Shown here: positions 56,948 through 64,000 of the stretch, piece by piece | Layout: every line of letters starts with the position of its first letter | Numbering within the stretch: the stretch's first letter is position 1 | From: Cognatilysobacter terrigena | GTDB lineage: Bacteria; Pseudomonadota; Gammaproteobacteria; Xanthomonadales; Xanthomonadaceae | Assembly (NCBI RefSeq): GCF_004361065.1 | Contig: NZ_SELT01000007.1 | Span: 53,064 to 117,063 of the forward strand | Reading direction: 5' to 3' | DNA: 64,000 nt | Made by a program: the position numbers and the translations under genes | Notes under the pieces: generated by a model | Databases searched by the model: none | Told to the model about the DNA's origin: nothing | Seen by the model: the letters and a program-made list of their open reading frames with translations, nothing else

Positions 56948-57801
56948 AAACCGGTTTCATCGGCCTCGGTGCGATGGGCGCGCCGATGGCGCGACATGTG
57001 CATTCGCGTGGCCTGCTCACCGCCGTCGGCACGCGCACGCAGGAGAAGGCGGACGCGCTCGCGGCCGAGCTCGGCGTACGCGCCGCGCGAGGTTCGGCGA
57101 ACTTCGCCGACTGCGACGTCGTCGCGCTGTGCGTCCCGCTCGATGCCGACGTGCTCGAGAACGTCGCGGGCCTCGCCGACGTGCTGCGCCCCGGAACGGT
57201 GGTGATCGACCATTCGACGGTGTCGGTCGACACCGCGCGTCGCGCGGCCGCCATGCTCGCCGAGCACGACATCGGTTTCATCGACGCGCCGGTGTCGGGG
57301 GGCGTCGAAGGTGCGCGCAACGGCAAGCTGTCGGTGATGGCGGGTGGCGATGCGGACGTGCTGGAGAAGGCGCGTCCGGTACTCGAAAGCTACGCCGCAC
57401 GCATCTCGCACATGGGCGCCACCGGCGCGGGCCAGGCGACCAAGGCGATCAACCAGGTGCTGGTCGCGGGCATCAACGAAGCGGTCTGCGAAGGCCTCGC
57501 GCTCGCGGAGAAACTCGGTCTCGAACCCGACCGCCTGATCCCGACCCTCATGGCCGGCGCAGCGTCGAACTGGTTCCTCGACAAGCGCGGCGCCACGATG
57601 CTGCGCGACGAGTTCACGCCCGGCTTCAAGAACGCGCACATGCTCAAGGACCTGCGCATCGTACAGGGCATGGCGCAGCAGACGGGCATCCGCACCACGG
57701 TCATCGACCAGGCGCTCGCGGACTACGCCGAACTCGTCACCGAACGCGGCCTCGGCGACGCCGACACCTCCGCGCTGATTTCGCTCAAGCGGTCACGCTG
57801 A
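56944..57801 (+). CDS. NAD(P)-dependent 3-hydroxyisobutyrate dehydrogenase family protein
   Basis: A 285-aa beta-hydroxyacid dehydrogenase. The dinucleotide motif GFIGLGAMGAPMARH is at the N-terminus, the substrate motif FIDAPVSGGVEGA near residue 115, and catalytic Lys in GAGQATKAINQ near 165. Members reduce or oxidise short beta-hydroxyacids, tartronate semialdehyde or succinic semialdehyde. Co-translation with speA suggests a link with polyamine or agmatine catabolism, but the substrate is unknown. The 3' end overlaps the next, convergent gene by 9 nt. Confidence 0.85.
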   Translation: MKTGFIGLGAMGAPMARHVHSRGLLTAVGTRTQEKADALAAELGVRAARGSANFADCDVVALCVPLDADVLENVAGLADVLRPGTVVIDHSTVSVDTARRAAAMLAEHDIGFIDAPVSGGVEGARNGKLSVMAGGDADVLEKARPVLESYAARISHMGATGAGQATKAINQVLVAGINEAVCEGLALAEKLGLEPDRLIPTLMAGAASNWFLDKRGATMLRDEFTPGFKNAHMLKDLRIVQGMAQQTGIRTTVIDQALADYAELVTERGLGDADTSALISLKRSR

Positions 57802-58200
57802 GCCAGAGCGGCGGGCGGCGGCGATGCGTTCGCCGACGACCGCCGCACCCCAGGCGACCAGCGCGGACAGCACGAGCTGCAGGCCTGCGTTGCGCAGCAG
57901 CCAGCGGCCCGCCGTGGTCTGCTCCGGTGGCGCACCGGTGTACGCGGCGACCGCGCTGCCGATTCCGATGAGCAACACCAGCCCGACCGCCGGCGCGCCG
58001 AATCCGCGTCGCGCGATCGCGCCGCCGATCGCCATGGCGATGGCAACCGCGACCAGTTCCAGTGGTGCGATAACTCCCATCGGCGTCGCCCATCCGCTCA
58101 TGGACCGCCGCGTTACGAACAGCACGCCGGTCAGGATGAGCAGAACGACGACCGCGATGGTGCAGGCGATGAGCCGGCGGGAAGGCGTCTTCGAAGGCAT
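57793..58200 (-). CDS. Membrane protein of unknown function
   Basis: A 135-aa protein with four hydrophobic segments (about residues 10-30, 42-64, 68-88 and 103-125), short loops and basic ends. I do not recognise a family. The ATG at 58200 has TAGACT about 29 nt upstream on the minus strand as a possible -10. The 3' end overlaps the dehydrogenase gene by 9 nt. Confidence 0.6.
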   Translation of the reverse strand: MPSKTPSRRLIACTIAVVVLLILTGVLFVTRRSMSGWATPMGVIAPLELVAVAIAMAIGGAIARRGFGAPAVGLVLLIGIGSAVAAYTGAPPEQTTAGRWLLRNAGLQLVLSALVAWGAAVVGERIAAARRSGSA

Positions 58201-58590
58201 CGGCAGCGGCGTCCGGAAAGATGCCCCGAGTCTAGAGGCAGACGCGTGCAACCGACGCCGGCTGCACCCGCGAAAATGGCATTCGCCGATCGGCGCACGT
58301 CCCGCGGTGATCAACGGGGAGACGTCCGCGTTCGTGCGTCGTCGTACACATCGGGTTCGCGCGCCGACGACGGTGCGGGTCAATGCGTTGTCGATCGCTG
58401 GGCTGGAGGTTGCGCAACTGAATCGTGATCAGCGCGGTGCTGAACGCCGCACGGGAGTGATGCGACGCTGAGCATCACAGAGCGCTGTTGAAGCCGAGAA
58501 AACGCGCGTCATGTGAATCGCCTGCGCGCCAGCGCCATCTCAATCGCAACGCCGGCACATCATCCAACCGCGACGGCACGAGGCCGTCGA
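58201..58590. other. 390-nt stretch without a supported gene
   Basis: Apart from the promoter-like TAGACT (58229-58234, minus strand) for the membrane-protein gene, I see no gene, repeat or RNA structure here. Small open frames exist on both strands but are Arg-rich and lack ribosome-binding sites. The region is less G+C-skewed in codon position than its neighbours, as expected for non-coding DNA. Confidence 0.5.
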
Positions 58591-59406
58591 TCAGTTCGTC
58601 TTCACCGCCATCGCCGACAGCCCGCCGCTCGCGAGCTTGCGCTTCGCGTCCGCGAGGTCGCTGGCGCTGCCGTACGGCCCCATGCGCACGCGGTAGACCG
58701 TCTTGCCGCCGATCTGTGCGGACTCGACGCGCGCGCCGAGGCCGAGCAGCGCGATCTTCGCCTTCAGCTCTTCGGCCTGGCCCGACGCCTGGAACGCGCC
58801 GGCCTGCAGGATGTAGCGCGTGTCCGCCGCAGCGGTTGCGGTTGCAGGCGTGGCCGATGCGGACGTCGTGGACGACGCTGTGCCCGACGTCGCGGCATGC
58901 GTTTCGTTCGACGCCGGCTTCGGCGTGTTTTCGTCGACCGGTGCCGGCAGCTTCGTATCGGCCGTGGTCGTCGTCGCAACCGGCGTCGTCGGCGCCGAAG
59001 CGTCCGACGGCGCGGTCTTCTGCGCTTTCTCCGCCTGCTCGCTCGCAGCGAGCTCGGCGTCCGTCATCGGGACTTCCTTGCCCGGCAGCAGCGTGTAGAA
59101 GTCGAAGTCCTGCTTCTTCTTCGCATCGGTCGCAGTAGCGGCAGGCTTCGGTGCAGCGCCCTTGTCGTCGATCGTTTCGTCGTCGACCACCGCATCGTCG
59201 CCGTCGGCGGGCTTCGGCAGCGCATCCGGGTTCGGCGTCGGACGGAAGAAGCCGTCCTTGTCGCGATGCATGAGCCGCGGCGCGGCGAGCACGACCAGCA
59301 GCGTGATCGCCACGCCGATCACCAGCCACGCCCAGCCCGGCATCGAGCCGTTCCCGCCACCGCCGCCGGAGCGGCGTGCCTGGGTCTTACCGCGCTTCTG
59401 CGCCAT
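58591..59406 (-). CDS. SPOR-domain inner-membrane protein (FtsN/DedD-like)
   Basis: A 271-aa bitopic protein with a short basic N-terminus, one membrane helix (WAWLVIGVAITLLVVLAA, about residues 25-43), a long Ala/Thr/Pro-rich periplasmic linker, and a C-terminal SPOR domain (TRYILQAGAFQASGQAEELK; VYRVRMGPYGSASDLADAKR). SPOR domains bind denuded septal peptidoglycan, so a cell-division role is likely. The argS stop TGA and this ATG share one base; a GTG one codon upstream is also possible. Downstream of argS is the usual place for such genes. Confidence 0.9.
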   Translation of the reverse strand: MAQKRGKTQARRSGGGGGNGSMPGWAWLVIGVAITLLVVLAAPRLMHRDKDGFFRPTPNPDALPKPADGDDAVVDDETIDDKGAAPKPAATATDAKKKQDFDFYTLLPGKEVPMTDAELAASEQAEKAQKTAPSDASAPTTPVATTTTADTKLPAPVDENTPKPASNETHAATSGTASSTTSASATPATATAAADTRYILQAGAFQASGQAEELKAKIALLGLGARVESAQIGGKTVYRVRMGPYGSASDLADAKRKLASGGLSAMAVKTN

Positions 59407-61094
59407 CACATCACCTCGGGGGCGGACACGCCCAGGAGCGCCAGTCCATTCGAGATCACCTGACGCGTCGCTGAAGCGAGCGCGAGTCGCGCATCGCGCA
59501 CGTCGGCGTCGTCGACCAGGAACTGGTGCTCGTTGTAATACGACTGGAACGCCTGCGCGAGTTCCAGCAGGTAGGCCGCGATCTGGTGCGGTTCGAGATC
59601 GCGCCCGGCGGTCTCGACGACTTCCGCGTAGCGCGACAGCGTGGCGACGAGTTCGTGCGTGGTCGCGTCGTCCAGATCCAGCGGTTGCGCGAGGCCGTTC
59701 TGCAGGTCGAACGACAGGCCGCGCTCATTGAGCTGGCGCATCAGCCCGCACATGCGCGCATGCGAGACCTGCACGTAGTAGACCGGGTTGTCCATCGACT
59801 GGCTGCGCGCGAGGTCGATGTCGAACGTGAGCTGCGAATCGGGCTTGCGCGCGATGAGGAACCAACGCACCGCGTCGCTGCCGACTTCGTCGATCAGGTC
59901 GCGCAGCGTGAGGTAGCTGCCGGCGCGCTTAGAGAGCTTCACTTCCTCGCCGCCGCGCATGACGGTGACCATCTGGTGCAGCACGTATTCCGGCCAGTTC
60001 TGCGGGATGCCGGCGTCGAGCGCCTGCAGGCCGGCCTTCACCCGCGCGAGCGAGCCGTGGTGATCGGCGCCGAGTTCGGTGATCGCGCGCAGGTAGCCGC
60101 GCTGCCACTTCGACAGGTGGTAGGCGACGTCCGGCACGAAGTAGGTGTACGTGCCGTCGGACTTGCGCATCACGCGGTCCTTGTCGTCGCCGAAGTCGGT
60201 GCTGCGCAGCCACAGCGCGCCGCCTTCCTCGTATGTGTGGCCGTGTGCGATCAGCTCGCGCACGGTCTCTTCGACCTTGCCGTCGGTGTAGAGCGATGAC
60301 TCGAGGAAATAGACGTCGAACGAGACGCCGTACGCCTCGAGGTCGAGGTTCTGCTCGCGGCGCAGGTAGGCGACCGCGAACGCGCGGATCGCGTCGAGGT
60401 CGTTCGGATCCTTCGCGCCGACGACCGTGTGGCCCTCGACCTCGACCGCATCGCCGCGCAGGTAGGCGGCCGCGACGTCCTTGATGTAGTCGCCGCGATA
60501 GCCGTCTTCCGGCCAGCCGGCGTCGTCGGGGCCCTTGCCCTGCGCACGTGCCTGCGTCGAGATCGCGAGGTTCTGGATCTGCACGCCGGCGTCGTTGTAG
60601 TAGAACTCGCGCGCCACGGTCCAGCCGTTGGCGTCGAGCACGCGCGCGATGCAGTCGCCGATCACCGCGGCGCGGCCGTGGCCGACGTGCAGTGGGCCGG
60701 TCGGGTTCGCCGAGACGTATTCGACGCCCGCGCGGCGACCCGCGCCGCTGTCGTTGCGGCCGAACGCGTCGCCCTGTGTCGCGACGTCACGCAGCGTCGC
60801 GCGCCAGGCGCCTTCGGCGATGCGGAAGTTGATGAAGCCCGGGCCGGCGATCTCGACCGACGCGATCGCATCGTTCTTCGGCAGCGCGTCGACGAGCGCC
60901 TGCGCGATCGCGCGCGGGTTCGACTTCGCCGGCTTGGCCAGCAGCATCGCCGCGTTGGTCGAGAAATCGCCCTGCGCACGGTTCTTCGGCCGCTCGATCA
61001 CGAAGTCGGGCGAGGCGGCATCGGCGGGGAGCGTGCCGGCGGCGCGCAGGGCGTCGATGGCCTGCTCGACGAGGGCGCGGAGGGTCGATTTCAC
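59406..61094 (-). CDS. argS: Arginyl-tRNA synthetase
   Basis: A 562-aa class I synthetase. The N-terminal Add1 domain begins [20 protein letters not shown]; the HIGH motif is HVGH in [15 protein letters not shown] (about residue 123), and the KMSKS-like position reads KLSKRAG (about residue 340). The C-terminal anticodon-binding domain is complete. The start is taken as the GTG at 61094, because the ATG at 61127 lies inside a near-consensus TACAAT box (61126-61131) and could not be transcribed from it. The extra residues from that ATG are not family-like. Confidence 0.94.
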   Translation of the reverse strand: MKSTLRALVEQAIDALRAAGTLPADAASPDFVIERPKNRAQGDFSTNAAMLLAKPAKSNPRAIAQALVDALPKNDAIASVEIAGPGFINFRIAEGAWRATLRDVATQGDAFGRNDSGAGRRAGVEYVSANPTGPLHVGHGRAAVIGDCIARVLDANGWTVAREFYYNDAGVQIQNLAISTQARAQGKGPDDAGWPEDGYRGDYIKDVAAAYLRGDAVEVEGHTVVGAKDPNDLDAIRAFAVAYLRREQNLDLEAYGVSFDVYFLESSLYTDGKVEETVRELIAHGHTYEEGGALWLRSTDFGDDKDRVMRKSDGTYTYFVPDVAYHLSKWQRGYLRAITELGADHHGSLARVKAGLQALDAGIPQNWPEYVLHQMVTVMRGGEEVKLSKRAGSYLTLRDLIDEVGSDAVRWFLIARKPDSQLTFDIDLARSQSMDNPVYYVQVSHARMCGLMRQLNERGLSFDLQNGLAQPLDLDDATTHELVATLSRYAEVVETAGRDLEPHQIAAYLLELAQAFQSYYNEHQFLVDDADVRDARLALASATRQVISNGLALLGVSAPEVM

Positions 61095-61125
61095 GGCGGT
61101 CCGGGGACTTCGGGACGGGGGCGGC

Positions 61126-61131
61126 ATTGTA
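61126..61131 (-). promoter_or_regulatory. Putative -10 element (TACAAT) of argS
   Basis: Read on the minus strand, TACAAT would start transcription near 61119, about 25 nt before the GTG at 61094. It overlaps the upstream ATG at 61127, which argues against that start. Confidence 0.45.
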
Positions 61132-61220
61132 CGGCGCCGCGTCAGACCCCGAGTCGCCTGGCGCCGCAACGCGCCGCCGCGCGCTGCGTTACCCGCTTGC
61201 GGTCGCGGTTTCGCAAGCGC

Positions 61221-61895
61221 CTACACCCAGCCCCGCGCCGCCATCGACACCGGCGGCCCGTCGCCGATCACGAAATGGTCCAGCAGGCGCACGTCGACGA
61301 GGCCCAGCGCCTGCTTGAGCCGCGCGGTGACGGCCCGGTCGGCCGCGCTCGGCTCCGGATTTCCGCTCGGATGGTTGTGCCCGACGATCACCGCCGCTGC
61401 GTTTTGGACGAGCGCACGCCGGGCGACGTCGCGAGGATGGACCTCGGCGCCGTCGAGCGTGCCATGGAACATCTCCTCGAACGCCACCATCCGGTGACGG
61501 GTGTCGAGAAACATCACCGCGAACACCTCGTGGTCCGCCGGGCGCAGCCGTTGGGCGAACAGGCGGCCGGCGGTGGGCGGGTCGGTCAGCGCGTCGCCGC
61601 GTTCCAGATCGGCGGCGAGCACGCGCTGGCCGATCTCGAGCGCGGCAGCCAGCGTGCAGGCACGCGCCGGGCCGACGCCGCGCAGCTTCGCGAGCGCGTT
61701 CGGCGATCGCTCCAGCAGTTTGCGCAGGGGGCCATGCTCGGCGAGCAAAGCGCGCGCCGTGGCCACCGCGTCCTGCCCGCGCAGGCCGGAGCCGAGGAAC
61801 AGCGCGACGAGCTCGGCGTCCGACAGCGCGCCCGCGCCGCGCGCGAGCAGCTTCTCGCGCGGCCTTTCGGTGGCCGGCCAGTCGCGGATGTGCAT
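61221..61895 (-). CDS. radC: RadC family JAMM-domain protein
   Basis: A 224-aa protein. An N-terminal helix-hairpin-helix region (LAKLRGVGPARACTLAAALE) precedes a JAMM/MPN+ metal site: HNHPSGNPEPSAAD (H-x-H-x7-S-x2-D type). RadC was named for DNA repair but its true activity is unsettled. The ATG at 61895 (MHIRDWPATERPREKLLARG) is the standard start. coaBC lies divergently, 124 nt away. Confidence 0.92.
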   Translation of the reverse strand: MHIRDWPATERPREKLLARGAGALSDAELVALFLGSGLRGQDAVATARALLAEHGPLRKLLERSPNALAKLRGVGPARACTLAAALEIGQRVLAADLERGDALTDPPTAGRLFAQRLRPADHEVFAVMFLDTRHRMVAFEEMFHGTLDGAEVHPRDVARRALVQNAAAVIVGHNHPSGNPEPSAADRAVTARLKQALGLVDVRLLDHFVIGDGPPVSMAARGWV

Positions 61896-62019
61896 GCGTC
61901 CCTCCGTGGACGTCGATCGGGCGGTCATTGCACCGTGACGCACGGCACGCGGCCGATCGGGCGATTCCGGCCGTTCGGGTAAGCTGTCGACCGCCTTCTC
62001 CGTCGGACTTTTCCGCCTC

Positions 62020-62568
62020 GTGACCGCGCTTTCCGGCCACCGCATCCTGCTCTGCGTGACCGGCGGCATCGCCGCCTACAAGGCCGCCGATCTGGTGCGT
62101 CGCCTGCGCGACGCCGGTGCCGAGGTGCGCGTGGCGATGACCGAGAACGCGCAGCACTTCGTCGGCGCGACCACGTTCCAGGCGCTGTCCGGCCAGCCGG
62201 TGCGCACGTCGCTGTGGGACGAGCAGGCCGAAGCCGCGATGGGCCACATCGAACTCGCGCGCTGGGCGTCGGCGGTCGTCGTTGCGCCGGCAACGGCGAA
62301 CACGATCGCCAGGCTCGCGCACGGGTTCGCGGACGATCTGGTCACGACGTTGTGCCTCGCGACGGAAGCGCCGATCGCCGTCGCACCGGCAATGAACCGC
62401 GTGATGTGGGCGAATGCCGCCACGCAGGCGAACGTCGCGACGCTGCGCGACCGCGGCGTGCTGATCATCGGCCCCGATGCCGGCGACCAGGCCTGCGGCG
62501 AGATCGGCGAAGGCCGCATGGTCGAGCCGATGGCGATCGTGCGCGCGCTGTCGGGCGCCGCCGCATGA
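62020..62568 (+). CDS. coaC: Phosphopantothenoylcysteine decarboxylase (CoaC half of split CoaBC)
   Basis: A 182-aa flavoprotein equal to the N-terminal half of bacterial CoaBC (Dfp). [20 protein letters not shown] binds FMN, the catalytic His is in [18 protein letters not shown] supplies substrate-binding residues, and the flap Cys is in [10 protein letters not shown]. It decarboxylates phosphopantothenoylcysteine in CoA synthesis. The normal fusion is broken by a stop that overlaps the next start as ATGA. The start is GTG, about 28 nt after a TAAGCT box (61980-61985). Confidence 0.92.
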   Translation: MTALSGHRILLCVTGGIAAYKAADLVRRLRDAGAEVRVAMTENAQHFVGATTFQALSGQPVRTSLWDEQAEAAMGHIELARWASAVVVAPATANTIARLAHGFADDLVTTLCLATEAPIAVAPAMNRVMWANAATQANVATLRDRGVLIIGPDAGDQACGEIGEGRMVEPMAIVRALSGAAA

Positions 62569-63218
62569 GCGCGCTCGCGGGGCGCCGCGTCGTCGTCAGC
62601 GCCGGGCCGACGTTCGAGGATCTCGATCCCGTGCGTTTCCTCGGCAACCGCAGCAGCGGGAAGATGGGCTTCGCCGTCGCCAGCGCGGCGGCCGCGCGCG
62701 GTGCGGACGTCGTGCTCGTCGCCGGCCCGGTGCATCTGCCGACGCCGCCGAACGTCACCCGCATCGACGTGCGCAGCGCCGCGCAGATGCATGCCGCGGT
62801 CACCGCCGCGCTGCCGTGCGACGTCTACATCGGCGCGGCCGCCGTCGCCGATTACACGCCGGTGTCGATCTCGCCGAACAAGCTCAAGAAGCAGCCCGGG
62901 CAGGACACGCTGACGCTGCAGCTGGTGCGAACGCGCGACATCCTCGCGGAGGTCGCGTCGCATCCCAAGCGCCCGCGCCTCGTCGTCGGGTTCGCGGCGG
63001 AAACGCACGATGTCGAGACTTACGCACGCGGCAAGCTCGTCGCCAAGAAGCTCGACCTCATCGCCGCGAACCGCGTCGGCGTGGAAGGCAGTGGCTTCGA
63101 GAGCGACGAGAACACGCTGGTGGCCTACGACGCGAACGGCGCGACCACGCTCGGCCCCGGCGCGAAATCCGACATCGCGGGCGGCCTGCTCGACCTGATC
63201 GAGGCGCGCCTCGCATGA
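62565..63218 (+). CDS. coaB: Phosphopantothenate-cysteine ligase (CoaB half of split CoaBC)
   Basis: A 217-aa protein equal to the C-terminal half of CoaBC, which joins phosphopantothenate and cysteine. Conserved parts are [45 protein letters not shown] and ANRVG. It begins exactly where the linker of fused CoaBC would be, in the -1 frame relative to coaC. The two products together (399 aa) have the length of intact CoaBC. Either the organism makes two subunits, or a one-base change or sequencing error split one gene. It overlaps dut as ATGA. Confidence 0.92.
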   Translation: MSALAGRRVVVSAGPTFEDLDPVRFLGNRSSGKMGFAVASAAAARGADVVLVAGPVHLPTPPNVTRIDVRSAAQMHAAVTAALPCDVYIGAAAVADYTPVSISPNKLKKQPGQDTLTLQLVRTRDILAEVASHPKRPRLVVGFAAETHDVETYARGKLVAKKLDLIAANRVGVEGSGFESDENTLVAYDANGATTLGPGAKSDIAGGLLDLIEARLA

Positions 63219-63676
63219 CCGAACGCACCATCGAAGTCCGCCTGCTCGACGCACGCTACGGCGATGCGTGGCCGCTGCCCGAATACGCCACCGCCGCGAG
63301 CGCGGGCGTCGACCTGCGTGCCGCGCTCGATGCACCGCTGTCGATCGCGCCGCGCGAAACGCATCTGGTGCCGACCGGGCTGTCGATCCACATCGCCGAC
63401 CCGACGCTGTGCGCCGTGATCCTGCCGCGATCGGGGCTCGGGCATAAACACGGCATCGTGCTCGGCAACGGCACGGGCCTGATCGATGCGGACTACCAGG
63501 GTCCGCTGATGGTGAGCGTCTGGAACCGCGGCGAGACGGCTTTTACGATCGAGCCGGGCGACCGCATCGCCCAGCTCGTCGTGCTGCCGATCGTGCGTGC
63601 ACGGTTCCAGGTGGTCGACGAATTCGAAACGAGTGCGCGCGGCGCGGGTGGCTTCGGCCACACCGGTGTGCGCTGA
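63215..63676 (+). CDS. dut: Deoxyuridine 5'-triphosphate nucleotidohydrolase
   Basis: A 153-aa trimeric dUTPase that hydrolyses dUTP to dUMP. All five motifs are visible: [39 protein letters not shown] and the C-terminal [10 protein letters not shown] arm. The ATG at 63215 overlaps the coaB stop. The coaBC-dut-algC order is conserved in pseudomonads and xanthomonads. Confidence 0.96.
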   Translation: MTERTIEVRLLDARYGDAWPLPEYATAASAGVDLRAALDAPLSIAPRETHLVPTGLSIHIADPTLCAVILPRSGLGHKHGIVLGNGTGLIDADYQGPLMVSVWNRGETAFTIEPGDRIAQLVVLPIVRARFQVVDEFETSARGAGGFGHTGVR

Positions 63677-63695
63677 ACCCTACGGAGTGCTTGCG

Positions 63696-64000
63696 ATGCC
63701 CAATGCCCAGGTCGACCGTCTGAAGCCGCTGATCCCGCTCGGTGCGGGCGTCGCGCTGCTCCTTGCGGGCTGGTTCGGCTTCAACGCCTGGGCGCAGTGG
63801 CGCGACGAGGCGCGTCGCTCCGACGTGGAGGCCGCGCGCGATTCGGTCGTGCAGGCCGCGCAGTCGATGATCGGCAGCGCGCAGAAGCACTTCGCCGACC
63901 AGCTCGCCAGCCCCGGCGTGCGCGACGCGCTGCAGAACGGGCAGATGGATCGCGCGGCCGAGCAGCTCACCGCCGGCTGGAAGGGCGCGACCGGCGGCGA
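63696..64000 (+). CDS. N-terminus of a phosphomannomutase/phosphoglucomutase (AlgC-like), cut by the window edge
   Basis: The first 101 residues are visible. A short basic N-terminus is followed by one membrane helix (IPLGAGVALLLAGWFGFNAW, about residues 12-31) and a helical, periplasm-facing stretch (EARRSDVEAARDSVVQAAQS). Nothing of the mutase domain is reached. The call rests on position: AlgC follows dut in relatives, and in Xanthomonadaceae and some pseudomonads it has just such a membrane-anchored N-terminal extension. A sensor protein remains possible. Confidence 0.6.
   Translation, partial: MPNAQVDRLKPLIPLGAGVALLLAGWFGFNAWAQWRDEARRSDVEAARDSVVQAAQSMIGSAQKHFADQLASPGVRDALQNGQMDRAAEQLTAGWKGATGG

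Noticed and set aside
58246..58471. Small open frames in the 390-nt gap
   Set aside because: No ribosome-binding site, no hydrophobic or conserved pattern, and Arg/Thr-rich composition typical of chance frames.
61095..61169. argS starting at an upstream ATG
   Set aside because: The ATG at 61127 overlaps the TACAAT box, and the extra residues are unlike the ArgS family.

Overview
The window comes from a high-GC gammaproteobacterium of the Xanthomonadaceae, probably Lysobacter, Luteimonas or a close relative. The evidence is a xanthomonadin-type aryl polyene pigment cluster including the chorismatase XanB2, the gene orders coaBC-dut-algC and ubiK-comM, a bphO-bphP pair, and a C-rich sRNA of the sX13 type just downstream of polA. 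Coding is dense, with many ATGA or GTGA stop-start overlaps. I see no rRNA, tRNA, CRISPR array, insertion sequence or prophage, so this reads as chromosomal backbone with one secondary-metabolite island.

Layout. (1) 39-5986, minus strand: sulfate uptake (Rrf2-type regulator and DUF2292 protein, then an OprP-like porin, Sbp, CysT, CysW, CysA). (2) 6103-8507: one peptide-type ABC permease and a double ATPase, without the other usual subunits. (3) 8509-25061: the pigment island. XanB2 makes 3-hydroxybenzoate; the ACP XanC carries the chain; a ketosynthase, a chain-length-factor-like partner, the ketoreductase XanH and two hotdog dehydratases extend it; two acyltransferases, the glycosyltransferase XanK, two halogenase-like flavoproteins, a LolA-like carrier and an MMPL exporter decorate and move the product. 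No 3-HBA:ACP ligase (XanA2) is present. A GAF/degenerate-GGDEF gene and two small envelope-protein genes are interleaved. (4) 25195-30148: a DUF218 protein and two exported peptidases (DUF885, DPP IV/S9). (5) 30244-32507: heme oxygenase and a bacteriophytochrome with almost no output region. (6) 32548-38535: uvrD, two small envelope genes and polA, followed by the sRNA. (7) 38930-42752: a ceramidase-like membrane protein, hemF, truC, arfB, an acyltransferase and a small membrane protein. (8) 42771-46838: glyoxylate shunt (aceB, aceA) with a divergent LysR regulator and two T-N11-A dyads. (9) 47050-57801: comM, ubiK, glnB, two paralogous TPR-GGDEF sensors flanking speE, speA and a 3-HIBADH-type dehydrogenase. 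(10) 57793-64000: a membrane protein, a SPOR protein, argS, radC, a coaBC split into two overlapping frames, dut, and the start of an AlgC-like phosphohexomutase.

Window-wide signals: at least seven genes have a TAnnnT hexamer 7-8 nt before the start codon, which suggests leaderless transcription. Two frame anomalies (the acyltransferase running into the lolA-like gene, and the split coaBC) deserve checking against raw reads. Coordinates of coding features include the stop codon.
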